Source: Haematobia irritans (taxonomy: Eukaryota; Arthropoda; Insecta; Diptera; Muscidae). From it: a stretch of DNA of 64,000 nt. Below the pieces are notes generated by a model that saw nothing but the letters and a program-made list of their open reading frames with translations, had not been told where the DNA came from and did not search any database. Below are positions 55,701 to 63,905 of this stretch, piece after piece. The position numbers and the translations under genes were made by a program. Each line of letters starts with the position of its first letter. Within the stretch, counting starts at the first letter, position 1. Where the stretch lies: positions 262,750,070-262,814,069 of the forward strand of contig NC_134397.1 in assembly GCF_050003625.1 (NCBI RefSeq), written 5' to 3'.

Positions 55701-58700
55701 CGGGCAATCGCAAATAAAAAAAATATTAAAAGACGCATATCCTACGTCCAGCGACGAGGTAAGTTGAGTATTTCGGTATTATATTTTTTTTATAAACTTG
55801 ATGATTTTTCTTTCAGGAAGACGAAATGGTTGTTCTACAAAAAAGAAATCAAAGAGATAGAGGAGCAACTCGCTGCCTTAAAAGAAACCCAGGCATTGCC
55901 AGCTGTTGCGGTAGAAGAATCTTCCCAAAGTTATGATGATGATGACGAGCAGCTCCTAGGAAGCAATTTTGATGAAAAGGTAAGGTAACAAGAGCTAGGG
56001 TAATAATTGTCAAAAGTATTTTTTGATTTTTGGTTTTCGATCAAAACCTACGTTGTTTTCTTGTCTACTTTTCTGAATCAATGAATTTAGACAAATGAAA
56101 TGTTTCGCAATGCCCTGGATGATTTCCATTCATAGTTTGACAAGAGTTCATAAAAATATAATGGTCGTCATATACAATTTTTCCTCCGAATTTTCGTTTT
56201 GTTTGAAAGAACATATCACATAGGTCATAAAATGATTTTCTTTTCAACATATCCAGGTGTTTAATTTAATTTTTTTTATCTTTTCAGATGATTTGCATAG
56301 GCAATAACATATATTGTCGTGCCATCATCCATAATATGGCGTTGGGGACATCACACAAATCGTCCCATGTGGCGCGAAAGCTTCTGGAAGTCTTTTTTAA
56401 AATAAACATTCTGGACAACCTCCAAGGTCGCAAGGCTTGGAACGTCAATTAGAGCCAGTTGTTGCCCTTAATTACAGAGCCAGAGAGGCAATTATTGGTA
56501 AGTATATACATATACTAAACATACAAATTGGGAGCCCCAATCTAAGAACGATGTCGAGAGAGCAATGTCCCAGCGCCTTGGAGAAATCAAACGCCGCAAA
56601 TAGTGCTGACTTTACACAATTTAGACTTTTATGTTTTCGTTTTTGTTTTTTTTTTTTATTATTGAATCGTCACAATTTAGTTCCTAATCATCTATGAAAT
56701 GTATGATGATCTCAGTTTTATCATTATTAATGTAAATCATAATATAGTACATTATATAATATAGTTCGTTTTATTACTTACGGTAATATTATGTGCAACG
56801 GGTAGGTTTTTGAATTTGTAGATCAAATTATATATAATTAGATATATTAACATCTAATTATATCAAATTAGATATAATTAGATGTGGGCCAAATTTGAGA
56901 TCTGGTCAGATCTAATTCCTTTAGAATTAGATCTGATCAGATATTACCATTTTTCGGATCTGACCAGATCTGCCTACATATACCACCATATATAACCAGA
57001 TATGGCAGGAGATCTAATAATATCTGGTCAGATCTACCAATTTTTACACGCCCGTGTAAAAATTGGGGGATCTGATTTGATATGATTAGATCTGAGCCAA
57101 GACATGGCCAGATCTGAGCTGATCCGAAAAATGGTTATATCTGGTCAGATCTAAATGCTATGAAATTGGATCTGATCAGATCTCAAAAATGAGACACATC
57201 TAATCAGATCTAATTAGATATAATTGTATATTATTTGATACAATTATATCTTTCGAGATCTTTCAACGCATAAAAGCCCATAATTTGTATATAATGTATA
57301 GAACCCATTTATTAGAACGTATGATAGATGTAAATAGAAGAAACTTTTGTTATTTGAAACTTAACAAGTGCAATTTACGCAATTAATAGCAGTAAAACGT
57401 ATTAAATTAAATTTACAATATAAATATTAAAATCATCTTGACTAATGAGGCTCCATCCACTTCGGCGCCTGCGTCAATAAGCAAAATTGCTTAGAAAACC
57501 AAGAAGGTATTGTTGAGAAGCCCCATCCTCAAGGTACGACTGTTTGGTGATGTCCGAGTGGGACATATATTAAAAAGGACGACTTGCTCAGAAATGTTAT
57601 TGCATAATCAAAATCTACTAAATGTTTTTTAATGTTTGAATTTCTATTATTTAAGCAAACTACTAAGTTTTGGGCTGTACGTCTGTTATTCCAAACCAAC
57701 AGATTGTTTGCTACTTTAGCAGAAAAACTGCTAAAACAACACTTTTTTGTTTACCGAAAAAACAGCAGTCAGTGTTTCCTATTAACAGCAGTCTTTTTAT
57801 ATGAGTATATTTCAAAATAAAAATTAATTTTGCAATTATCTTTGGATACTAAATAATGCTTTGGATGAAAGGTTAATTATACTCCAAACGCATGGGAACG
57901 ACAAATACTAAATGGGTCTGTTAATTGCTTCTTTGCGCATTTTCAACAATTTATTTTTATTACACTTTTTGACGTCAACCAGCAGTATCCGATAAAACAT
58001 TTAAAAACTGGCGCTGATCATATTATATCCATTTCCAAAACTGACTGCTTTAGATTGTTAAAACTATATGACGTGAAGGAGCTCAACCATGTTCTGAAAC
58101 TCGAAAAACATGTTTGTAAATACTTTAAAATTTATTATGTAAGTCCGTTAAATAAACAAAAGTTGTTTTTCCCATCTGTAACTTTGTGTATATATCTCGA
58201 ATAGTTTTTTAGACGTATATTTCTAATATTTTTTTAATTTGTTCATGATTGTTTTTAATTATATTTTGGACCGTATTTAAACCCATATATAGTAAGATAT
58301 GATGTTATATCTACCATATCTTATTAGATATAGTGCTATATACGGTCCTACCCAAGCATATATTATTAGATATGCCAGATATAATTAGATATTATACTAT
58401 ATATGATGAGATCTGCAATTATATCTAACCAGATCTAGCATCATCTGTGCATATCCTGAACTAATATCTGAACAGATCTAATTAGATCCAATTTGATATT
58501 ATTAGATAGGATTGGATCCTCCAATTTTTACACGGGCGGGTATAGAAAATTTTTTCAATTTTTTTTGCCGTAGAATGTTTTTGCAAAATTTTATTTCAAT
58601 AGGGAATTTTATTTTTGTAGAAAGTTTTCAAAATTTTATTTCTACAGCAAATTAAAAAAAAATGTATAATAAATTTTGTCAAAATTTTATTTTTATAGAA

Positions 58701-61700
58701 AATTTTGCCAAAATTTTATTTCTATAGAAAATTTTGCCAAAATTTTATTTCTATAGAAAATTATATCAAATTTTAATTTCCATAGAAAATTTTGTCCAAG
58801 TTTTATTTCAACAGGAAATTTTTGTCAAAATTTTATTTCTGTAGAAAAAATTTTCAAAATTGTATTTCTATAAAAAATTTTATCAAAATTTTGTTTCTGT
58901 AGATTTCCTAAAAAAATTACTATTATCGAAATTTTATTTCTGTAGAAAATTTTGTCAACATTTTATTTCTGTAGAAAATTATGTCAAATTTTAATTTCTA
59001 TAAACAATTTTTTAAAAAATTTGTTTCAATAGGAAATTTTGTCAAAATTTTATTTCTATAGAAAATTTTTGCAAATTTTTCTTGCCATAGAATATTTTTG
59101 CAAAATTTTATTTCTCTAGAAATTTTTTGCAAAACTTTATTTCTATTTGGAATTTTATTTTTGTAGAAAAAGTTTTCAAAATTTTATTTCTACAGAAAAT
59201 TTTGCCAAAAACAAAAATTGTATAATAAATCTTGCCAATATTTTATTTTTATAGAAAATTTTGCCAAAATTTTATTTCTATAGAAAATTATATCAAATTT
59301 TAATTCCCATAGAAAATTTTGTCCAAGTTTTATTTCAATAGGAAATTTTGTCAAAATTTTATTTCTGTAGAAAAAATTTTCAACATTGTATTTCTATAGA
59401 AAATTTTGTCAAAATATTGTTTCTGTAGATTTCCTAAAAAATTTACTATTATCGAAATTTTATTTCTGTAGAAAATTTTGTCAACATTTTATTTCTATAG
59501 AAAATTATGTCAAATTTTAATTTCTATAGAATTTTTTTTTTAAATTTGTTTCAATAGGAAATTTTGTCAAAATTTTATTTGTATAGAAAATTTTTGCAAT
59601 TTTGTTTTGCCGTAGAATATTTTTGCAAAATTTTATTTCTTTAGAAATTTTTTGCAAAACTTTATTCTATAAGGAATTTTATTTTTGTAGAAAAAGTGTT
59701 CAATATTTTATTTCTACAGAAAATTTTGTAAAAAAAAAATTGTATAATAAATTTTGTAAAAATTTTATTTCTATAGAAAATTTTGCCAAAATTTTATTTC
59801 TATAGAAAATTATATCAAATTTTAATTTCTATAGAAAATTTTGTCCAAGTTTTATTTCAATAGGAAATTTTGTCAAAATTTTATTTCTGTAGAAAAATTT
59901 TCATAATTGTATTTCTATAGAAAATTTTGTCAAAATTTTGTTTCTGTAGATTTCCTAAAAAATTTACTATTATCGAAATTTTATTTCTGTAGAAATTTTT
60001 GTCAACATTTTATTTCTGTAGAAAATTATGTCAAATTTTAATTTCTATAGAATTTATTTTAAAAAATTTGTTTCAATAGGAAATTTTGTCAAAATATTAT
60101 TTCTATAGAAAATTTTTGCAATTTTTTTTCTGCCGTAGAATATTTTTGCGAAATTTTATTTCTTTAGAAATTTTTTGCAAAATTTTATTTCTATAGGGAA
60201 TTTTATTTTTGTAGAAAAAGTTTTCAAACATTTTTTTCTACAGAAAATTTTGTCAAAAAAATTGTATAACTAATTTTGTCAAAATTTTATTTTTATAGAA
60301 AATTTTGCCAAAATTTTATTTCTATAGAAAATTATATCAAATTTTAATTTCCATAGAAAATTTTGTCCAAGTTTTATTTCAATAGGAAATTTTGTCAAAA
60401 TTTTATTTCTGTAGAAAAAATTTTCAAAATTGTATTTCTATAGAAATTTTGTCAAAATTTTGTTTCTGTAGATTTCCTAAAAAATTTACTATTATCGAAA
60501 TTTTATTTCTGTAGAAAATTTTGTCAACATTTTATTTCTGTAGAAAATTATGTCAAATTTTAATTTCTATAGATTTTTTTTTTAAATTTGTTTCAATAGG
60601 AAATTTTGTCAAAATTTTATTTCTATAGAAAATTTTTGCAATTTTTCTTTCTGCCGTAGAATATTTTTGCAAAATTTTATTTCTTTAGAAATTTTTTGGA
60701 AAACTTTATTTCTATACACCCAGAGAAGGAATATGATCACCTCAAACATGTTTTAAGAACAAAATGTTATTTTTGGGTGGTGACCATGTAACATGGTTTT
60801 CGCAACCATGTTATTTTCTTGGAAATCATGTATCTGATTTCGGCAAGCAGGTTATATTTGACGACAAAATAACATTTTAGTGACAAACATGTTACATGGT
60901 CACCATACAAAAATAACATTTTGCTCTTGAAACATGTTTGAGGTGATCATATTCCTTCTCTGCGTGTAGGGAATTTTATTTTTCTAGAAAAAGTTTTCAA
61001 AATTTTATTTTTACAGAATATTTTGTCAAAAAAAAAAATTGTATAACTAATTTTGTCAAAATTTTATTTTTATAGAAAATTTTGCCAAAATTTTATTTCT
61101 ATAGAAAATTTTGCCAAAATTTTATTTCTATGGAAAATTTTGTCAAAATTTTATTTCTATAGACAAATTTTGCAAAATTTTATTTCTATAGACAAATTTT
61201 GCCAAATTTTATTTTTGAAGAAAATATTTTCAAAATTTTATTCCTGTAGAAAATGTTGTGAAAATTTTATTTCTATTGAAAAATTTTGTCAAAATTTTAC
61301 CTACACTCAAGTTATACTTACTCTTCCGATAGCTTCTCTTTCTCAATCTCACTAAGATTGCCTAACATGTCCTTCTCCTTTTCAGATTCCTCTAGAATCT
61401 CTTCGATTTTCGGTGTAGATGTAGATTTCCCATATTTTTGCGTATTCAAAAAATTTTTACGTTCCACTTCCTCTTTGATGCGTTCCTCGGCTAATTCGAT
61501 TCGTAGAATTTCTTCTTCAGCATCGTATTTATCCCATTTACCATAATCAGTGGATTTAATACGTTCTGATTTTTTACTCTCAGTTTCATTATCTGCAACA
61601 TTAGATCCAGAGGTTGCAGTGCCCTTCTTACCCATTGAAATATGGGCATTTTTACGAACAGGAGGTAACTGGTTTTCAATAACCGTATCTTGACTTAGCT

Positions 61701-62347
61701 TTTGTAATTTTTTATCTTTACTCTTAATGTCATGATTCCAAGCCTAAACGATAATTATGAAACCTTTATTACTAAGAAGGGTTTTAGACGATGCAATAAT
61801 TGCATGCAATAATTGCACGCAATTCTTGTTTGTAGGCAAACGGGGTAGAGAAGCAAAGGGGGTAGAAAAAATTTCATGTTTTCCGTTCCTCTTGCAATTT
61901 TTTGACATTTCTGAAACTTGAAATTTCAAGCGATTGCATGAAAAATTTCAACGTATAAATGCTGAAGTTTTTAAGAAGCAACTTTAAAAGAGAATACAAA
62001 AAATTGCACGCAACCAATTGCATCGTCTAAAACCCCTCTAATACTATACTAGAAAAGCCAGATGTCTTTACTCTTACATATATGGGTTTCCATTCCTCGG
62101 GTGGTAATGCTTCATGACCCCGTATTGCTTCTTCCAAACGAAAAAGACGACTTTGTGGTTTCAATTCTCTTAGTTTGTCCTCAGCACATTTGGTTAGATC
62201 TGGATAGTAACCCTCTTCACCAGATCTTAGAATATGAACAATTTTCTCCATTTCCTTGGCATCTCTACATTGTCCAATGTATTGGAAATCCAAATGATTG
62301 ACAGGTATTCCATAACGTTCCAAAAGAGATTTCTTTGTGGTATTCAT
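49240..62347 (-). CDS. Spag1: SPAG1-like TPR co-chaperone, five coding exons
   Basis: SPAG1 is a cytoplasmic TPR protein that helps assemble axonemal dynein arms with HSP70/HSP90 and R2TP; in flies such factors serve sperm tails and mechanosensory cilia. Exons on the minus strand: 62347-62078, 61743-61322, 52268-52141, 51799-51672 and 49782-49240. They join in frame to 1491 nt, 496 aa. Seen in the protein: SPAG1 N-terminal domain (residues 1-90, with LDFQYIGQC and RSGEEGYYPDL), PPVR at 117-120, DYGKWDKYD at 156-164, an acidic/basic coiled region at 165-230, one three-repeat TPR block at about 231-345 (YNNRAVTYF, AISDCEACLKLEP), and a Lys/Ser/Asn-rich tail to 496. Vertebrate SPAG1 has three TPR blocks and about 926 aa, so this is a short form. 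The start has a CAAATATG context. All introns are GT-AG. Confidence 0.87.
49917..51024 (-). mobile_element. DINE-like family A element (A5)
   Basis: Hairpin end ACAAGTAAGGGAAGTC and AGTCGGGCGGGGCCGACT at the left, 153-bp internal repeats, right end near GTGTGGCTCAGGGTATAG. Inserted in a MITE; carries the tail-only insertion at 50536-50561. Confidence 0.78.
50536..50561. repeat. 26-bp (AGGTT)n insertion with 10-bp target duplication
   Basis: AGGTTAGGTTAGGTTAGGTT then AACCTA, bounded on both sides by AGCTATATCT (50526-50535, 50562-50571). The sequence equals the tail of the local SINE family without any SINE body. Confidence 0.8.
51374..51632. mobile_element. Inverted-repeat MITE with CATAGAAA ends in Spag1 intron 4
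   Basis: Ends CATAGAAAAAATATAACC and, inverted, CATAGAGAAACAATATAACC; both continue with AAAATATTTCCAATT / AAAATATTTGCAATT. About 259 bp, 40 nt after the exon 4 donor. Confidence 0.72.
51672..51799 (-). CDS. Spag1: Spag1 exon 4, second TPR
   Basis: Acceptor TTTTCAG, donor GAGAG|GTAATT. It encodes FYEAISDCEACLKLEP, a textbook TPR helix B/A pair, then LKARLRLAESNYAYGRRRE. Confidence 0.87.
51868..52133. mobile_element. AATTAATT MITE (CACACAAA ends) at the Spag1 exon 3 donor
   Basis: Exact ends CACACAAAAAAATTTCACG and TTTTGTGTG between TA at 51866-51867 and TA at 52134-52135. It fills 266 of the 341 nt of the intron 52140-51800 and starts 7 nt after the exon. Confidence 0.92.
52141..52268 (-). 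CDS. Spag1: Spag1 exon 3, first TPR
   Basis: Acceptor TTATTACAG, donor ACAT|GTATGT. It encodes YRLRGNEFF then a TPR helix pair ending in NNRAVT. The codon split over the junction rejoins as Tyr with exon 4, giving NNRAVTYFKQ, which supports this donor. A MITE begins 7 nt after the exon. Confidence 0.87.
52367..53690 (+). repeat. 29-bp minisatellite array in Spag1 intron 3
   Basis: About 45 monomers in plus orientation with extra T variants (ATTTTTGCAAAATT). A block starting GTAAAAATTTAATTC at 52443 recurs at 52921 (478 bp). The 53000-53460 section is very homogeneous. Confidence 0.96.
53691..54012 (+). repeat. Satellite-associated 320-bp module, copy 3
   Basis: CAGCTTAAAACCATACATTG, CTACACTTGTAG-like core, GGAAAAGAATGTTTGTCAAA, CAAAACTATAAACCAATTATC. 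It lies between satellite blocks exactly as copy 1 does, in the same relative orientation. Confidence 0.82.
54030..54440 (+). repeat. 29-bp satellite, diverged
   Basis: About 14 monomers; includes the TTTCCTAAAAATTTTG variant that characterises the array after 58541, showing that the BEN element has split one array. Confidence 0.93.
55130..55699 (-). mobile_element. DINE-like family C fragment inside the BEN element
   Basis: Minus-orientation C body: ATTGAAGACTGTAACGTGATT, read in parts with CTCCCTGATCAAGAA, GACCGATATAGCCC and AAATCGGGAGATC. It ends immediately before the first BEN-gene exon and has probably displaced its 5' part. Confidence 0.7.
55702..56603 (+). pseudogene. BEN-domain protein gene, decayed, four exon pieces
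   Basis: Pieces: 55702-55758 (DAYPTSSDE, donor GTAAGT), 55817-55979 (acceptor TTTCTTTCAG; EIEEQLAALKETQ and an acidic DDDDE run; donor GTAAGG), 56288-56496 (acceptor TTTTCAG; IGNNIYCRAI, HVARKLLEVFF, NILDNLQGRK, then EPVVALNYRAREAIIG; donor GTAAGT) and about 56534-56603 (DVERAMSQRLGEIKRRK, stop). The third piece fits a BEN domain, a DNA-binding fold of insulator and repressor proteins. Frame breaks: a one-base slip in the A run 55839-55844 and another near 56434. The last intron would be only 37 nt. The 5' end is missing. It belongs to the transposon, not to Spag1, which lies on the opposite strand. Confidence 0.55.
57037..57066. repeat. Head-to-head terminus palindrome
   Basis: CCAATTTTTACACG, CC, CGTGTAAAAATTGG: two inverted copies of the element end with a 2-nt spacer, dividing the 4.1 kb element into a 2.6 kb BEN-gene half and a 1.5 kb half. 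Confidence 0.85.
57067..58540. other. Right half of the BEN element, no gene recognised
   Basis: AGATCTGATCAGATC arrays at 57067-57230 and TATATCTAATTAG arrays at 58280-58510 flank about 1 kb of AT-rich DNA. The frame at 57632-57820 has no recognisable domain. Confidence 0.45.
58541..60716 (+). repeat. 29-bp minisatellite with a ~520-bp higher-order repeat
   Basis: The marker AGATTTCCTAAAAAA with TTACTATTATCG after it recurs at 58911, 59427, 59948 and 60470 (516, 521 and 522 bp). Monomers between the markers occur in a fixed order (TCAAATTTTAATTTC, GTCCAAGTTTTATTTC, TTTTGCCGTAGAATATT). Confidence 0.96.
60717..60966. mobile_element. TA-inserted ACATGTT MITE (CACCCAGAGAAGG ends)
   Basis: Ends CACCCAGAGAAGGAAT and, inverted, CACGCAGAGAAGGAAT; arms about 90 bp; TA at 60715-60716 and 60967-60968. 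Removing it restores TTTCTATAGGGAATTTT, seen in the neighbouring satellite copy. Full of CATGTTACATG-like palindromes. 250 bp. Confidence 0.92.
60967..61305 (+). repeat. 29-bp satellite, end of array
   Basis: About 11 monomers continuing the order of the previous array; stops about 15 nt from Spag1 exon 2. Confidence 0.93.
61322..61743 (-). CDS. Spag1: Spag1 exon 2, linker and coiled region
   Basis: Acceptor CGTTTAG, donor GAAGA|GTAAGT, 422 nt. It holds QLPPVR and the STDYGKWDKYDAEEE motif, then a Glu/Lys-rich region. The 5' end of the next intron starts only about 15 nt before 29-bp satellite sequence. Confidence 0.88.
61778..62037. mobile_element. MITE with GGGTTTTAGACGATGCAAT ends in Spag1 intron 1
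   Basis: Near-perfect 20-bp inverted ends (left at 61779, right ending about 62036), with AATTGCACGCAA / AATAATTGCATGC words inside. It takes up about 260 of the 334 nt of the intron. Target duplication unclear (CTAAGA / CTAATA). Confidence 0.8.
62078..62347 (-). CDS. Spag1: Spag1 exon 1, SPAG1 N-terminal domain
   Basis: ATG at 62347; 270 nt encoding 90 aa to the donor TAT|GTAAGA. LLERYGIPVNHLDFQYI and the LRSGEEGYYPDL block are diagnostic of the SPAG1 N-terminal region. The codons are less AT-biased than the surrounding DNA, as expected of a conserved exon. Confidence 0.9.
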
Positions 62348-63013
62348 ATTTGTAGTACTTCGTTTTCTTTTGTTGTAAAATTTCTACGATTTCTATTTTT
62401 CCAAGAACATTTGAACTTCTAGTTTTTTGTTTGTAAACAAAATTCTCATTACCTTGGTTACCATTTTATAAACACTGAAAAAATTATTGTGGATAGTGTC
62501 AAGGAATATTTAGTAAGGTAGTGTTATTATTACAAAAGCAAAAATGTCAGTTGCCATATTGAAACTTTGATTTAAATTTAAAATATATAAAATCTGGAAA
62601 TTTATTAATGTATGCTTCGAAATACGAGGAAATGTGTTACGGTTCGCAATCAATTATAAGGACCATTTATTTTGATACTTTACTGTCATAAATTTAAAAC
62701 AAATTGAATATTTCAAAATTTTTGGTATGCAATAATTTTATTTTGAATTTTTATTTGTCGCAATTGTCAATAAAAAATTGGCGTAGTTAGCAGCATTATC
62801 GTAAGGGCTCAAATGTGTGCTCATTGTGAAGATACCCCAAAAAGAGAAAAGAGACCAGAAATCAGGGGGTAGTGCTACCATTTTTTTGGAGGGGTTAGCC
62901 CTCCACCCAGAGGCCTTTTACGCTTATGATTATATGGGAGAACTTAAATGGTCTTTAAAGAACCCAATGATTTACAGTAGATGTGGGTACGTGACCACGG
63001 TTCCCACAATTGG
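62348..63013 (-). other. 5' flank of Spag1
   Basis: Short 5' UTR region (ACTACAAATATG context) and upstream DNA. No TATA or initiator pair stands out. The 62817-63074 open frame on the plus strand overlaps a MITE and has no domain. Confidence 0.4.
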
Positions 63014-63015
63014 TA

Positions 63016-63303
63016 CACACAAAAAAAAAATTTCTGATTCAATCACGAAATTAATTGATCCAATTAATTTTTAATTGAAATGTCTTCAATCACAGAAATG
63101 ATAGTATCAATTAAAAAATTATTTGAAGGTCAATTAAAAAGTTAATTGATCCAATTAAAAAATTAATTGATACTATTATTTTTGTGATTGATTTTTGTTT
63201 CAATTAAAAAATTTGTTGAATCAATTAAATTTTTAATTGAATATTTTTTAAAACTCAATTAAAATTTTAATTGGAAAAGTTTTCGTGAATTTTTTTTTGT
63301 GTG
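63016..63303. mobile_element. AATTAATT MITE (CACACAAA ends), intact copy
   Basis: Ends CACACAAAAAAAAAATTTC and TTTTTTTTGTGTG between TA at 63014-63015 and TA at 63304-63305; 288 bp. Same family as 1341, 49795 and 51868. Confidence 0.93.
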
Positions 63304-63305
63304 TA

Positions 63306-63420
63306 GAATTTGACACAAAATGGTAGATTTTTTGTTTACTGTGTGGTAGATTAATAGAATTCTTGATGTTTTGGTAGATTTTGCAGAATATTCCTCTGCA
63401 ACTAAGAGGTACTTCAGAAA
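63306..63420. repeat. Satellite-edge module with TACCAAAA words, inverted copy
   Basis: GGTAGATTAATAGAATTCTTG, read in two parts, and ATGTTTTGGTAGATTTTGC mirror 23163-23240; followed at once by satellite. Confidence 0.65.
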
Positions 63421-63574
63421 TTTTCTATAGAAATAAACTTTGGACAAACGTTTCTATAGAAATAAAATTTCAGAAATTTTTATTTGATTTTTCTATTTAA
63501 TATGAAATAAAATTTTGACAAAATTTTCTATAGAAATAAAATTTTGAAAGAATTTTCTATAGAAATAAAATTTT
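63421..63574 (-). repeat. 29-bp satellite stretch
   Basis: Five monomers in minus orientation with CTATAGAAATAAA cores, ending at the module. Confidence 0.92.
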
Positions 63575-63905
63575 TATTGTTGTTTTTGATCTCAGCTTAA
63601 AGCCATGCATTGACTAAACTACAAGTGTAGCTTAACCAACAGAGGAAAAGTATGCTTGTCAAATTTATTTGGGCAAAGCCCTATAGACTGCAAGATGGTT
63701 GGATGGAGGCACGTTTCGGAATTACCACATTCCTCATCAGCATCCTCTACTTGCAGCAAAACTATCAACCAATTATCAGAATAAATTCGGGTAATTCACT
63801 CAACCCAAAGTGTACTACACTTGAACATCCCTACCTCCCTTTCCTCTGTTGGTTTAGCTACACTTGTAGTTTAGTCAATGCATGGCTTTAAGCTGAGATC
63901 AAAAA
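63575..63905 (+). repeat. Satellite-associated module, copy 4, with long inverted arms
   Basis: The left arm 63580-63650 (GATCTCAGCTTAAAGCCATG, CTACAAGTGTAG, CAACAGAGGAAAAG) is repeated inverted at 63836-63902. This shows that the module can be a foldback about 330 bp long. The right flank continues to the window edge as a CAACAATAACAAACAAAACG-type run. Confidence 0.8.

Larger units (their letters stand above)
54443..58540 (+). mobile_element. TA-inserted element with CCCGTGTAAAAATTGG ends and a BEN-domain gene
   Basis: Left end CCCGTGTAAAAATCGG, right end CCAATTTTTACACGGG(CGGG), with TA on both sides; removing it restores a perfect satellite monomer (TTTTTC-TA-TAGAAAA). Both ends carry arrays of TATCTAATTATATC and AGATCTGATCAGATC words. 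A head-to-head copy of the terminus lies at 57037-57066. It contains a decayed BEN-domain gene and a DINE C fragment; no transposase recognised. Superfamily unknown. Confidence 0.72.

Noticed and set aside
55760..56700. BEN frames as an exon of Spag1
   Set aside because: Opposite strand to Spag1 and enclosed by the inverted ends of a transposon.
63652..63891. 79-codon frame in the satellite module
   Set aside because: Lies across the inverted arms of module copy 4; copies 1 and 3 do not keep the frame.
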